A program made the position numbers and the translations under genes. The notes under the pieces were generated by a model, which was not told the DNA's origin, searched no databases, and saw only the letters and a list, made by a program, of their open reading frames with translations. Positions 9,056 to 18,338 of a stretch of DNA of 63,070 nucleotides are shown piece after piece (position 1 is the stretch's first letter; every line of letters begins with the position of its first letter). The stretch is from an uncultured Bacteroidota bacterium. Its GTDB lineage: Bacteria; Bacteroidota; Bacteroidia; 2-12-FULL-35-15. The stretch spans positions 1 through 63,070 of the forward strand of contig CAINDA010000066.1 of the NCBI GenBank assembly GCA_903847205.1, written 5' to 3'.

Positions 9056-10459
9056 ATGATTTTTATAGAAAAAGAAATTCAAACAGCTGCATATTTATTT
9101 GCAAGTATTCTGTTTATTTTAAGTTTGGGGGGTCTATCCTCGCAGGAATCGGCAAAGCGCAGTGTGTTTTATGGCATCGTGGGTATGGGTATTGCCATTC
9201 TTGCAACCGTTTTGGGTAAAGGTGTTGAAGGGCATATTTATATTATTGGTGCAATTTCAGCGGCTGCAATTATTGGAACATTGCTTGCGCGTAAAGTTGA
9301 AATGACTTCCATGCCGCAACTGGTTGCTATCCTTCATAGCTTTGTTGGATTAGCTGCAGTGCTTGTTGGCTACGGTTCTTACCTTGATCCTGCAGCACAT
9401 AAATTAAGTTCATCAGAACACACTATACATTTAGTTGAAGTATTTATTGGAGTGTTTATTGGCGCAATTACATTTACAGGTTCTATTGTTGCCTGGGGTA
9501 AATTAGAAGGTAAAATCATGAGTAAGCCTTTGTTGTACCCCGGAAGACATGCCGTAAATATAGTTTTATTACTTACTTCTATTGTTTTGGGAGTTATGTT
9601 CGCTGGAGCTGAAGGTACAAACGGAATGATCTACTTATATATCATGACAGCTATTGCAGGTTTTATTGGTGTAATGTTAGTAATGGCTATTGGCGGGGCA
9701 GATATGCCGGTTGTAGTTTCTATGTTAAACTCTTATTCCGGCTGGGCTGCATCAGCTGCAGGTTTTATGCTGGGTAATGATTTATTAATTGTAACAGGTG
9801 CATTGGTTGGCAGCTCGGGTGCAATTCTTTCTATCATCATGTGTGAAGCAATGAACAGATCTTTCTTCTCCGTTATACTCGGAGGTTTTGGCGCAGTTAC
9901 GTCATCCGGTGAAGCTGCTGTTATGGAAGGAGAAGTTACTTCATTAACTCATGAAGAAGTTGCTGATTTATTAAAAGAAGCAAAATCAATTGTTATTGTC
10001 CCAGGTTACGGAATGGCTGTTGCAAAAGCACAGTATCCAATTTATGACATGGTAAAAACATTACAAAAAGCAGGTAAAAAAGTAAGATTCGCTATCCACC
10101 CTGTTGCCGGCCGTTTACCCGGACACATGAATGTATTATTAGCTGAAGCACACGTACCCTACGATATTGTATTAGAAATGGACGAGATAAACCCAGACCT
10201 GCCGGATACAGATGTTGTAATGGTGATTGGTGCAAACGATGTTGTTAATCCAGGAGCGCAGGATGATCCATCAAGCCCTATTTACGGCATGCCCGTTATT
10301 GAAGCTTGGAAAGCAGAGAAAGTTATTATAATGAAACGTTCTATGTCGGTTGGTTATGCTGGTGTTGAAAATCCTTTGTTCTACAAACCAAATGCAGAAA
10401 TGCTTTATGGCGATGCTAAAGACAGCGTTGAAAAAATATTGGGATTTTTAAAGGCCTGA
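9056..10459 (+). CDS. pntB: NAD(P) transhydrogenase, beta subunit
   Basis: The 467 residues match PntB. The first about 280 are mostly transmembrane helices that form the proton channel with PntA. The last about 165 form the NADP(H)-binding domain III, with [10 protein letters not shown], then [20 protein letters not shown] and [22 protein letters not shown] lies 15 bases before the ATG, somewhat far for a classical ribosome-binding site. It is translated from the same transcript as pntA. Confidence 0.97.
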   Translation: MIFIEKEIQTAAYLFASILFILSLGGLSSQESAKRSVFYGIVGMGIAILATVLGKGVEGHIYIIGAISAAAIIGTLLARKVEMTSMPQLVAILHSFVGLAAVLVGYGSYLDPAAHKLSSSEHTIHLVEVFIGVFIGAITFTGSIVAWGKLEGKIMSKPLLYPGRHAVNIVLLLTSIVLGVMFAGAEGTNGMIYLYIMTAIAGFIGVMLVMAIGGADMPVVVSMLNSYSGWAASAAGFMLGNDLLIVTGALVGSSGAILSIIMCEAMNRSFFSVILGGFGAVTSSGEAAVMEGEVTSLTHEEVADLLKEAKSIVIVPGYGMAVAKAQYPIYDMVKTLQKAGKKVRFAIHPVAGRLPGHMNVLLAEAHVPYDIVLEMDEINPDLPDTDVVMVIGANDVVNPGAQDDPSSPIYGMPVIEAWKAEKVIIMKRSMSVGYAGVENPLFYKPNAEMLYGDAKDSVEKILGFLKA

Positions 10460-10502
10460 TTAAAATCTGCTGTTTGAAATTTCGAAACAATTTCAAAAAA
10501 AC

Positions 10503-10528
10503 GTCTCGAAAATTTCGGGACTTTTTTT
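10503..10528 (+). terminator. Intrinsic terminator after pntAB
   Basis: GTCTCG and CGGGAC (one G-U pair) form a six-bp stem around loop AAAATTT, followed by seven T. It lies inside the open frame that could extend the next gene to a TTG at 10474, which argues for the ATG at 10549 as that gene's start. Confidence 0.75.
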
Positions 10529-10548
10529 ATTTTTTATTCTTACCGGAT

Positions 10549-11136
10549 ATGGACTTTGAATCAACGAAAAATTATATCATCACCCGGCTTTCAAATGAGC
10601 TTCCGCCTAAACTTTATTATCACGGACTTCACCATACTTTAGATGTTCTTAATTCATCAGAAAAACTCGCTGCCCTAGAAGGCGTATCAGGCGAAGATCT
10701 TATTCTATTGAAAACAGGAGCTCTTTTTCATGATGCGGGTTTTATCGAACAATACAGTAATAACGAAATCATTGCCGTTAGAATTGCGAAAGAGGCATTA
10801 CCCCGGTTCGGCTTTGATGAACGCCAGACTGCAGTAATTTCTGAAGTTATTTTGGCAACGGACAGGAAAGCACCTCCTAAAACAGAGCTGGCAAAAATCT
10901 TATGCGATGCAGATCTTGATCATCTTGGACGGAATGATTTCAATACACTTTCCGATTTTTTGAAAAAAGAACTTCATGCATACGGATATATTTACAGTGA
11001 CATTGAATGGGATAACATTCAGATAAAATTTCTTGAAAATCATTTGTATTATACAAATGCTGCGACTGTGAAGAACAATGCTGGTAAGCAAAAACACCTA
11101 AATGAAATCAAGGAAAGATTAAAGAAAAATTCATAA
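10549..11136 (+). CDS. HD-domain phosphohydrolase-like protein
   Basis: Starting at the ATG at 10549 gives 195 residues. Metal-binding HD-superfamily residues are visible: His25 and His28/29 in YYHGLHHTLD, His61-Asp62 in LFHDAGF, and an Asp in LCDADLDHLG. HD proteins hydrolyse phosphate esters, often of nucleotides. The upstream frame to 10474 starts at TTG and overlaps the pntB terminator, so it was not used. No neighbour suggests the substrate. Confidence 0.8.
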   Translation: MDFESTKNYIITRLSNELPPKLYYHGLHHTLDVLNSSEKLAALEGVSGEDLILLKTGALFHDAGFIEQYSNNEIIAVRIAKEALPRFGFDERQTAVISEVILATDRKAPPKTELAKILCDADLDHLGRNDFNTLSDFLKKELHAYGYIYSDIEWDNIQIKFLENHLYYTNAATVKNNAGKQKHLNEIKERLKKNS

Positions 11137-11240
11137 AGGCAGTATAAAAAACGGCTGTTCTTTAAATTAAAATTTCAGATGAGAATTACAAAATTATTTT
11201 TCAAATAATTCCTAAAATCAGTCCATCTCAAAAATCAAAT

Positions 11241-11678
11241 ATGGAAAAATTAGCATTCAAAGATTTCGCCCCGAATACAATTTTTGATTTTGGATACGCA
11301 TCTGTTTCTGAACAGGAAATTATTGATTTCGCTTTATTTTTTGACCCGATTGATTTTCATACAAACAAAGAATTTGCAGAAAGAAGTATGTTTGGTGCGC
11401 TTGTAGCGAGCGGACCTCAGCTCTTCAAAATATTTCATTTAAGAAACTGGCTGCCCTTATTCAAAGACACTATACTCGCAGGAATGGAATTAAATTGGAA
11501 ATTTTTAAAACCAATTTATGCCGACATGAAAGTGTTTTGTAAAGTAATCATCATTGATATAAAACCTGATTATGAAAAAAAACGTGCGATTGTAAAATGG
11601 CACTTTGATTTCACAAATGAAATCGGTGATCTCCTCCAAACCATTGATGTCACTATGTTACATTCCACTGTTAACTAA
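11241..11678 (+). CDS. MaoC-like (hotdog-fold) acyl dehydratase family protein
   Basis: The 145 residues fit a single hotdog domain of the MaoC/(R)-enoyl-CoA hydratase type. The stretch FALFFDPIDFHTN holds the expected catalytic pair, Asp35 and His40, followed by the ASGPQLFKIFHL helix. Such enzymes hydrate or dehydrate enoyl thioesters in fatty-acid metabolism. The substrate is not known and no fatty-acid genes are adjacent. Its last codons overlap the 3' end of the convergent gene by 4 bases. Confidence 0.82.
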   Translation: MEKLAFKDFAPNTIFDFGYASVSEQEIIDFALFFDPIDFHTNKEFAERSMFGALVASGPQLFKIFHLRNWLPLFKDTILAGMELNWKFLKPIYADMKVFCKVIIIDIKPDYEKKRAIVKWHFDFTNEIGDLLQTIDVTMLHSTVN

Positions 11679-12517
11679 AGCGGAATCTGTACTCCCGCTG
11701 CTAATATATTTTCAAATGCCCAAAAATGATGATTGGCCCTTCCGGATCCAATAGTCAGCACATCCGTATAATCTGCGAAAGTCCCTTTAGCCGTGTATTC
11801 TAAAAACACATGTTTGAATGCTTCATATCTCAACCCCGCATCAATACCAGCACAAAAGCCTGCAATGTGCCAGAAATTATTTGACCCCTGACCGAACAAA
11901 TTAACAACAGTTCTCGGAATAACAATACCTGCACCTGCTTTAGCAATAGCACACAGCCGGTGTTTTTCATTTTTAGAGGCAAATAATGTCTGCCGCTTCA
12001 TTAAGTTAAGCATTAAAAAATTTGCGCCGTTCGTATGCTGGAAGTGCATAAATTTCTGCGGATCAACCAACGTATCCTTATCATACTGAACATCCCTGAT
12101 ACTGCCTTTTAAATGCACTGTCTGCCAGTCATCCACAATGTATTTTGCATGATCAAAATTAATTTCAATACCAAGGTCCCGTTTATCGTTAAAATAGTAA
12201 CCTAAACGGTAAACGTATTGCGGTATAGTCAAAGGTGTAGTCAGCATGTTTTTAAAACCCGGACGGTCTTTCGCTGTTAAATTATATAATGTAAAATCAT
12301 ATTTATCTTTTTGATTAGTAACCGGATTATATTCGCCGGTTGAGTTTTTAAAATGAATATCGCTTTTGGTAAACCAGTCTTTATTATATCCCCATGAAAA
12401 ATAAATGGTTCCCTTGCCGGCTTTAACCGGGGCCGGAAAATTATTAATTTCCTGAGCGCCTGCACTGCTTATAAGCCCTATAAACGCTATGGATACTATT
12501 GAAAAATATTTTTTCAT
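11675..12517 (-). CDS. Unknown exported, probably outer-membrane, protein
   Basis: The 280 residues begin with a signal peptide (MKKYFSIVSIAFIG, cleavage after SAGAQ). The remainder has alternating aromatic/hydrophobic strands and ends in an aromatic-poor but strand-like GVQIPL, consistent with a small beta-barrel of the outer membrane. No catalytic motif is seen. It is convergent with the MaoC-like gene and about 370 bases from the ribosomal-protein operon. Conserved hypothetical is the safest label. Confidence 0.65.
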   Translation of the reverse strand: MKKYFSIVSIAFIGLISSAGAQEINNFPAPVKAGKGTIYFSWGYNKDWFTKSDIHFKNSTGEYNPVTNQKDKYDFTLYNLTAKDRPGFKNMLTTPLTIPQYVYRLGYYFNDKRDLGIEINFDHAKYIVDDWQTVHLKGSIRDVQYDKDTLVDPQKFMHFQHTNGANFLMLNLMKRQTLFASKNEKHRLCAIAKAGAGIVIPRTVVNLFGQGSNNFWHIAGFCAGIDAGLRYEAFKHVFLEYTAKGTFADYTDVLTIGSGRANHHFWAFENILAAGVQIPL

Positions 12518-12886
12518 TATCTGATACTGTTTTGTATTTATTGCTTTTATTAATTGTTCAGGAATACCAAATCATAGGTCTGGCACATTTAAAAATTTTC
12601 AAAAGGGATAAAATTATTCTTCAGAATAGTTTACAAATGATCCTAAAAAATCATTCAAAATATTCTTTTGATAACAGCATTGAAATTCATTATAAATTAA
12701 TGCCCCGTCGATAAAAGTTTATTGGAAAATAAAATTGCTTCAGCGCTTCTATTGGTTTTGCATAAAGCCTGCAGATATTCAGGCTTAAATTAATTACAAG
12801 TTTAAACCCGCCGAATTGTGTTTATTAACGCAAAAAAAAGGCAGTTCAAAAAAAATTGAATTGCCTTTTTTTATGCTTAAAAAATA
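12518..12886. other. 369-base intergenic region
   Basis: The only structure is the terminator of the rpsF operon (12832-12872). A 71-codon open frame (12499-12714, plus) overlaps the antisense start of the neighbouring gene and is rich in Ile/Lys/Leu. It has no recognisable domain or start signal and is not called. Confidence 0.6.
12832..12872 (-). terminator. Intrinsic terminator of the rpsF-rpsR-rplI operon
   Basis: GGCAGTTCAA (12840-12849) pairs with TTGAATTGCC (12856-12865) with one G-U pair across a six-A loop. The A-run at 12832-12839 gives a U-tract on the minus transcript, 14 bases after the rplI stop. Confidence 0.88.
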
Positions 12887-13333
12887 TTACTCCTGAACTA
12901 CTTCAAAAACAACACTTCCTGTTACTTCTTTGTGGAAGCGGATTTCCGCAGTATAAGTGCCGATAGTTTTAACACCTTCTTCACTCATGGTGATGTTTTT
13001 TCTATCCACATCGTAACCTAATTTTTTAATTGCATCAGCTAACTGCACGGAAGTAACCGAACCGAAAATTTTTCCGGACTCACCTACTTTAGCACCAACT
13101 TTTACAATCATATCTTTTAATTTCGCTGCTGTATTTTCAGCAGCCGCTTTAATTTTTTGTTCTTTAAAAGCGCGTTGTTTCACGGTTTCAGTCAACATTT
13201 TTTTTGTTGAAGGAGTTGCCATTTCAGCTAAACTTTTAGGAATTAAAAAATTCCTTCCGTAGCCCGGCTTTACATTTACTACATCATCCTTGTATCCAAG
13301 GTTTTTGACGTCTTGTTTTAGTATTACTTCCAT
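12887..13333 (-). CDS. rplI: 50S ribosomal protein L9
   Basis: At 148 residues this is normal length for L9. The N-terminal rRNA-binding domain is clear (MEVILKQDVKNLG, then KPGYGRNFLIPKSLA), followed by the connecting helix and a C-terminal domain from about residue 80. It is the last gene of the rpsF-rpsR-rplI operon. The gap to rpsR is 110 bases. Confidence 0.98.
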   Translation of the reverse strand: MEVILKQDVKNLGYKDDVVNVKPGYGRNFLIPKSLAEMATPSTKKMLTETVKQRAFKEQKIKAAAENTAAKLKDMIVKVGAKVGESGKIFGSVTSVQLADAIKKLGYDVDRKNITMSEEGVKTIGTYTAEIRFHKEVTGSVVFEVVQE

Positions 13334-13443
13334 TTTATGAATTTCGTTAATTGTTAGTTATAAATAGTTTTTGAATGGTTTTTATAAGCAGTCTGTCTGT
13401 CAAATTAAAAAAACCTTACAGCCTGCAGCTAAACACAAACAAA

Positions 13444-13710
13444 CTATTTAAGCATATCCGCAACATAAGGCAGTAAAGCCAAGTGACGGGCGCGTTTTAC
13501 TGCTTTTGCTACTTTACGCTGATATTTAATTGATGTACCAGTTAACCTGCGGGGTAAAATTTTCCCCTGCTCATTAATAAATTTCAATAAGAAAGCCGGG
13601 TCTTTGTAATCAATATATTTAATTCCGCTTTTTTTGAAGCGGCAGTATTTCTTTTTCTTCACGTCCACTGTGGGAGGCGCAAGATATCTGATTTCTGATT
13701 TGTCTGCCAT
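13444..13710 (-). CDS. rpsR: 30S ribosomal protein S18
   Basis: The 88-residue protein carries the S18 signature from YCRF through [17 protein letters not shown] to the basic [21 protein letters not shown]. It binds S6 on the platform of the 30S subunit; S6 is encoded 34 bases upstream in the same operon. Confidence 0.98.
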   Translation of the reverse strand: MADKSEIRYLAPPTVDVKKKKYCRFKKSGIKYIDYKDPAFLLKFINEQGKILPRRLTGTSIKYQRKVAKAVKRARHLALLPYVADMLK

Positions 13711-13744
13711 TTTGTTTTTCGATTTTAATAATTAAACACTTGAT

Positions 13745-14092
13745 TTAAACTGTTGCTGCAGCTTTTGCTTTGTTTCTGCTTTTTTCGCTGTAAGCTATTG
13801 CATGTTTGTCCAGTGCAACAGTTAAAAAACGTAATAAGCGCTCATCGCGTTTGTAAGCAACTTCCAGCTCTGCAACAAATGCAGCAGGTGCTTTGAATTC
13901 AAACAGGTGGTAAAAACCTGTTGTTTTCTTTTGAATCGGATACTGCAGTTTTCGTAAGCCCCAAGCCTTCTCGGTAACAATTTTGCAGCCATTGTCTGTA
14001 AGCATCTTTTTGTACTTACTTACCGTCTCCTTTGCCTGTTCTTCAGACAAAACGGGAGTCATGATGAAGACGGTTTCATAATGTTTTAGCAT
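13745..14092 (-). CDS. rpsF: 30S ribosomal protein S6
   Basis: The 115 residues match S6, with MLKHYETVFIMTPVL at the start and GLRKLQYPIQKKTTGFYHLFEF in the middle. It is first gene of the rpsF-rpsR-rplI operon, the usual Bacteroidota arrangement without ssb. A well-formed promoter lies 56-86 bases upstream (14148-14178). Confidence 0.98.
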   Translation of the reverse strand: MLKHYETVFIMTPVLSEEQAKETVSKYKKMLTDNGCKIVTEKAWGLRKLQYPIQKKTTGFYHLFEFKAPAAFVAELEVAYKRDERLLRFLTVALDKHAIAYSEKSRNKAKAAATV

Positions 14093-14147
14093 TGTTTTGA
14101 TGTTTATTTGGTTAATAATTATTTATTCCTTTTTCTTAAAAGGGATG

Positions 14148-14178
14148 CAAAGATAGTACTTTTTAGGTTTTGAGCAAA
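14148..14178 (-). promoter_or_regulatory. Promoter of the rpsF operon (TTTG-N19-TATCTTTG)
   Basis: On the minus strand TTTG (14178-14175) is followed after exactly 19 bases by TATCTTTG (14155-14148), matching the Bacteroidota -33/-7 consensus. The predicted leader before rpsF is about 50 bases. Confidence 0.85.
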
Positions 14179-14386
14179 TAAAAGAATTGCAGTATTCTGA
14201 TTTGCCTCAAGACCCTGCCTTTGCTTACGAGCAGATTTTAAGATGAAAATGCCTTCATCAGAAAAAAAATAATCCGGATCAATTTTTCAATCCCTGCTGA
14301 CCCCGTTTAAAATAGTTTTAAACAATTCAAAGTTGATTGATATTAAACTATTAAATTTGTTGTCCTTAAAATATTTTGCAATTAAC

Positions 14387-16204
14387 ATGGATAACTTTAT
14401 AGTATCGGCTCGTAAGTACCGTCCCGCAGCGTTTAACACCGTTGTTGGGCAGGGGCATATTACCAATACCTTAAAAAACGCAATAAAAACAGGTCATCTG
14501 GCGCAGGCCTTTTTATTCTGCGGTCCGCGGGGTGTTGGCAAAACAACCTGTGCACGTATCCTGGCAAAAACTATCAACTGCACTAACCGCAGTGAAAACA
14601 CTGAAGCCTGCGATACCTGCGAATCATGTAAATCATTTAACGAAGGTGCTTCTCTCAACATTTCCGAATTAGATGCCGCCTCCAACAATTCAGTTGACGA
14701 TATCCGAAACCTTGTTGACCAGGTGCGTTATGCCCCGCAGTTAGGAACCCACAAAGTATATATTATTGACGAGGTTCACATGCTAAGTATTCAGGCCTTC
14801 AATGCGTTTTTAAAAACATTGGAAGAACCGCCTAAACATGCCATATTTATTTTGGCGACAACTGAAAAGCACAAAATTATTCCTACCATTCTTTCACGCT
14901 GTCAGATCTTTGATTTTAACCGGATTCAGATAGAAGATATTGCCAATCACCTGGCATTTATTGCGAAAAGCGAAAACATTACAGCCGAAACAGATGCACT
15001 GCATATTATCGCTCAAAAGGCGGATGGTGCTTTGCGCGATGCCTGTTCTATCTTCGACCAGATTGTAAGTTTTTCTGGAAACAGCATCACTTACAAAGCC
15101 GTTATCGAGAATTTAAATATTCTTGATTACGATTATTATTTTAAAGTTACTGATGCCAATTTAGGTGAGAACATTTCCAATGCCCTGCTCGTGTTTAATG
15201 AGATTTTAAATAACGGTTTCGACGGGCATAACTTTGTTGCCGGCATGGGATCACATTTCCGAAATTTGCTGGTAAGTAAAGACCATGAAACACTGCAGCT
15301 GCTTGAAGTCGGCAATAATATAAAAGAAAAATACAAGGAGCAGGCCGGCAAATGTTCTTTGTCGTTTTTGATAAGAGGGCTGACTATTCTCAACAAAACG
15401 GATATTCAATACAAGTCCAGCAAAAACCAGCGGCTCCAGGTAGAATTAGCCCTTATGCAGCTTTGTTCTATCAACTCTATCGGAGCTGACAGCGAAAAAA
15501 AAAAAGACTTGATTAAGGCGGAAGCGAAACCCTTAAAATCAGAAACTGTAAACATTACAGCATCAAATCCAAACAATTCCCAGCAGGTAAACATCGCCGC
15601 TCCTTCAGTAAACGCCGTAAAGACTGAAGCACCGCCGGTAACCGATGTTACTAATATTACTGCCTCTATCTCAACACCTCCTGTTAAAGAAGAGCATACG
15701 GCACCAGTTATAAAAAAACCTGTTATTAAAACTGCCTCTCCGTCCATCAGTCAGCATTTAAATGTTGAAAAAAAAAAGGAGACTGCTGATGAAAACAGTA
15801 AGGAACAAAATCAGAACACATCTAATCAGCCCAGCCAGCCATTTACGCAGCAGTCCCTTGAAGAAATCTGGGATAAATATGCGAATGATATTAAAGCCAA
15901 AGGCAGAGCTAATTTAGCCACGGCTTTGCTGAGCCGGCGCCCGGTTTTAAAAAATGAAACAATAATTGAATTTACTATTAATAACAAAGCTATTGAAGAA
16001 TCTATCGAAGAGGACAAAATGAACTTTTTGGGATTTTTACGCAAAGAATTAAATAATTTCCTGATTCAGCTGCAGCTGATAATGACTTCAGCAGAAGAGA
16101 AAACCAACTTATATACCGCCACCGACCGGTACAAGCATCTTGCCGAGAAAAACCCTGCCATCAATAAACTGCGCCAGATTTTTGATTTAGATATAGAATT
16201 TTAG
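14387..16204 (+). CDS. dnaX: DNA polymerase III tau/gamma subunit
   Basis: Starting at the ATG at 14387 (MDNFIVSARKYRP, the usual start) gives 605 residues; the frame upstream begins at TTG. Clamp-loader features are clear: Walker A GPRGVGKTT (about 45-53), a four-Cys zinc site with CTNRSE and CDTCESC, Walker B IIDEVHML (about 125-132) and the ATTEKHKI stretch. The clamp-loader core ends near residue 365. Then comes a low-complexity Lys/Pro/Thr linker (about 370-490) and a tau-type C-terminal domain (about 490-605). Two long A-runs (15495-15505, 15768-15777) sit in the linker, where slippage would produce a short gamma-like form. Confidence 0.96.
   Translation: MDNFIVSARKYRPAAFNTVVGQGHITNTLKNAIKTGHLAQAFLFCGPRGVGKTTCARILAKTINCTNRSENTEACDTCESCKSFNEGASLNISELDAASNNSVDDIRNLVDQVRYAPQLGTHKVYIIDEVHMLSIQAFNAFLKTLEEPPKHAIFILATTEKHKIIPTILSRCQIFDFNRIQIEDIANHLAFIAKSENITAETDALHIIAQKADGALRDACSIFDQIVSFSGNSITYKAVIENLNILDYDYYFKVTDANLGENISNALLVFNEILNNGFDGHNFVAGMGSHFRNLLVSKDHETLQLLEVGNNIKEKYKEQAGKCSLSFLIRGLTILNKTDIQYKSSKNQRLQVELALMQLCSINSIGADSEKKKDLIKAEAKPLKSETVNITASNPNNSQQVNIAAPSVNAVKTEAPPVTDVTNITASISTPPVKEEHTAPVIKKPVIKTASPSISQHLNVEKKKETADENSKEQNQNTSNQPSQPFTQQSLEEIWDKYANDIKAKGRANLATALLSRRPVLKNETIIEFTINNKAIEESIEEDKMNFLGFLRKELNNFLIQLQLIMTSAEEKTNLYTATDRYKHLAEKNPAINKLRQIFDLDIEF
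15495..15505 (+). other. A11 slippage/frameshift site in dnaX
   Basis: Eleven A run through codons 370-373 (GAA AAA AAA AAA) just after the clamp-loader core. Gain of one A, or a -1 ribosomal shift, reads AGA CTT GAT TAA and stops after three codons. Loss of one A reads ACT TGA and stops after one. Both would give a protein of about 374-376 residues, the size expected of gamma. Confidence 0.65.
15768..15777 (+). other. A10 run in the dnaX linker, second possible slippage site
   Basis: Ten A followed by GG lie in codons of VEKKKETA. Gain of one A, or a -1 shift, leads to TGA after GGA GAC TGC, giving a product of about 465 residues; loss of one A leads to a longer out-of-frame tail. Confidence 0.5.
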
Positions 16205-16494
16205 CCTGTTTTCAAAAACGATTTTATAAATTCCATCAGGATTTAAAAACTGGGATTTAGGCTGTTATACCAATATACAATCACCTTAAAGATTTCAGTT
16301 GCTTGGAAATATTTATCATGTTGTTTCAAATCAGCAAAAGTCTAAAATACATTTTGCCTGATAAAATTTAAAAGAGCTCATACGCTCAAAATAAAAATTA
16401 GTATACCTTTGTTAATAACTTTGTTCGTAGTAAATAATTAATGTTACTTTCACCTTCCAAAATTATATATTGAAATCAACCTAAACTAATACCC

Positions 16495-18225
16495 ATGAAA
16501 CTTTTAAACACGTCAAAAAAAATTCTATCTTTTTGTTTTGCTTATTACTGTTTACAAATCCCTGGAGCCCTGCAGGCACAGGATAATGTCGGTATTGGTA
16601 CTAACACACCGAGTGCAAGCGCAATCCTGGAATTACTTTCGACAAATAAAGGTATGCTGGTACCCAGAATGAGCACCGCAGGAATGAATGCTATCGCAAG
16701 CCCTGCAAATTCATTATTAGTTTACAACACTGATTCTATGTGTTATTTCTTTTACAGACTACCGAGTACAACCTGGATTTCCTTATGCCATTCCGGTTCA
16801 GGCGGTTCAGGCTCTATTGGTGCAACCGGACCAACCGGATCCGCAGGAACTGCCGGAGCAACCGGACCAACCGGCCCTGCCGGTGTTGATTTAGGTACCC
16901 ACTGGACAATTACTGGAAATGCAGGAACTGTTGCTGGTGCTAATTTTATTGGAACAACTGATGCCCAGGATTTTGTTACAAAAACAAATGGCGCATTGCC
17001 AGCTAACGAGCGTATGAGAGTATTATCAGGAGGTAATGTGATTGTAAATAACACAACTATAGGATCAAACACAGCTGATGTATTTTCGGTTTACAGTGAT
17101 GCAACAACTAATGGAACATCAACAAACATAAATGCTTTAGGAGCCTTTGCAGTTAACGGCTACAGCTCAGGAGCAGGTACAGGTGTTTATGGCGAGAACA
17201 CCGCTACAGGTAACGGTGTTTTTGGGAATTCTACTACAACAGGTACAGGAGTTTTCGGCTCTAACAACGGCGCCGGAATTGGGGTTTACGGATTAAACAG
17301 CTCCATTAAAATTGGTGTTGAAGGTGATGTATACAATCTTATTCCGCAAGCCATAGCAACAGGGACAAGCATAGGTGTTTTCGGTTATAACAATTCAGTT
17401 CCAGGTGCATCGGCTTTTTCGGTGGGTGTTCTGGGAAGTTCAGTTTCAACCACAGGGCCGACTGACGGTGTTTACGGAAAAGCAGCGTCGCCTGATGGTT
17501 TTGGAATAGACGGATTTAATAGTAATACCAGCGGAACAGGCGTGATTGGAATAGGTAATAATATTGGCGGCAATTATTTAACGGCCGGCAGCGGAGGTGC
17601 ATTTACTGGAGACGCTACGGGACTCTACGGTCATTATACCGCCATCGGGACTGGGGAAGCACTTTATATGTCTGATGCCTTTGGTGCATTTTGGGAGGGC
17701 GGATACTGGGATGGTATTTCTTATTACAAAATTGCAGGGAATGGCAGCGTATCAACGGTTGTCCCTGATATGAATAACAAAAATGTTTTACTGATCTGCC
17801 CGGAATCACCTGAGGCTTTATTTACAGATTATGGAAACGGCCTGTTAAAAAATGGTTTTGCCCACATTGAACTTGATCCTATCCTTGTTAAAAACATTAC
17901 AGTTAACGATAAGCACCAGTTACGGGTTTTCATTCAGCTTGAGGACAATGAAAAATGCAAAGGGGTAATTGTGAAAAACAAAACAGCTAATGGTTTTGAT
18001 GTAGTTGAATTAGACGGCGGAAATTCCAGCACCCCTTTTATGTTTCAAATAACTGCTAACCGAGCTGATCAGCAAATGGAAAAAGGAAGAACAGCTCATT
18101 ATGCAGATCTTCGCTTTCCAGATGCAGCTAAACACCTAGAAGAACAATCTATGAAAGTCGCAGCTGCTGATAAAGGAGAACACGAACAGAAAAAATCGAA
18201 ATTCAAAAAATTGTTTTCAAAATAG
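16495..18225 (+). CDS. Exported fibre-like protein with collagen-like and GxYG repeats (fibre 1)
   Basis: The 576 residues start with a signal peptide (cleavage near QAQ). Next is the NVGIGTNTPSASAILEL block shared with the two other fibre proteins of this locus, then a short collagen-like run of G-x-x triplets (about 100-130). Repeated GVYG/GVFG motifs (about 225-390) look like a beta-solenoid or tail-fibre shaft. The last 150 residues (from NNKNVLLICPESPEALF, about 428) form a globular domain seen in Bacteroidota tail-fibre-like proteins, ending in a Lys-rich tail. No T9SS sorting domain is visible, so surface display would need another route. Two near-consensus -7 boxes (16404-16411, 16416-16423) lie upstream. 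Ligand unknown. Confidence 0.75.
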   Translation: MKLLNTSKKILSFCFAYYCLQIPGALQAQDNVGIGTNTPSASAILELLSTNKGMLVPRMSTAGMNAIASPANSLLVYNTDSMCYFFYRLPSTTWISLCHSGSGGSGSIGATGPTGSAGTAGATGPTGPAGVDLGTHWTITGNAGTVAGANFIGTTDAQDFVTKTNGALPANERMRVLSGGNVIVNNTTIGSNTADVFSVYSDATTNGTSTNINALGAFAVNGYSSGAGTGVYGENTATGNGVFGNSTTTGTGVFGSNNGAGIGVYGLNSSIKIGVEGDVYNLIPQAIATGTSIGVFGYNNSVPGASAFSVGVLGSSVSTTGPTDGVYGKAASPDGFGIDGFNSNTSGTGVIGIGNNIGGNYLTAGSGGAFTGDATGLYGHYTAIGTGEALYMSDAFGAFWEGGYWDGISYYKIAGNGSVSTVVPDMNNKNVLLICPESPEALFTDYGNGLLKNGFAHIELDPILVKNITVNDKHQLRVFIQLEDNEKCKGVIVKNKTANGFDVVELDGGNSSTPFMFQITANRADQQMEKGRTAHYADLRFPDAAKHLEEQSMKVAAADKGEHEQKKSKFKKLFSK

Positions 18226-18239
18226 AAAGAGCGTAAAAC

Positions 18240-18316
18240 AATTTGATAATTTGATATTTGAAAATTGAAAATAAACACGAATAATTTTCGAATTAAAAAT
18301 ATCAAATTATCAAATT
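18240..18316. repeat. Perfect 20-bp inverted repeat between fibre 1 and the first type B protein
   Basis: AATTTGATAATTTGATATTT at 18240-18259 is the exact reverse complement of 18297-18316, with 37 bases between. An RNA copy would form a long AT-only hairpin 15 bases after the fibre 1 stop. It lacks a clear T-run, so it is not a standard terminator. Confidence 0.8.
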
Positions 18317-18338
18317 AATAAATTAACAAATTGATATA

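Noticed and set aside
10474-10548. Longer N-terminus for the HD-domain protein from TTG at 10474
   Set aside because: The extension would run through the pntAB terminator hairpin and T-run and encodes a Phe/Lys-rich leader without family similarity.
12499-12714. Small gene on the plus strand
   Set aside because: It overlaps the antisense start of the exported-protein gene, is low-complexity and has no recognisable domain.
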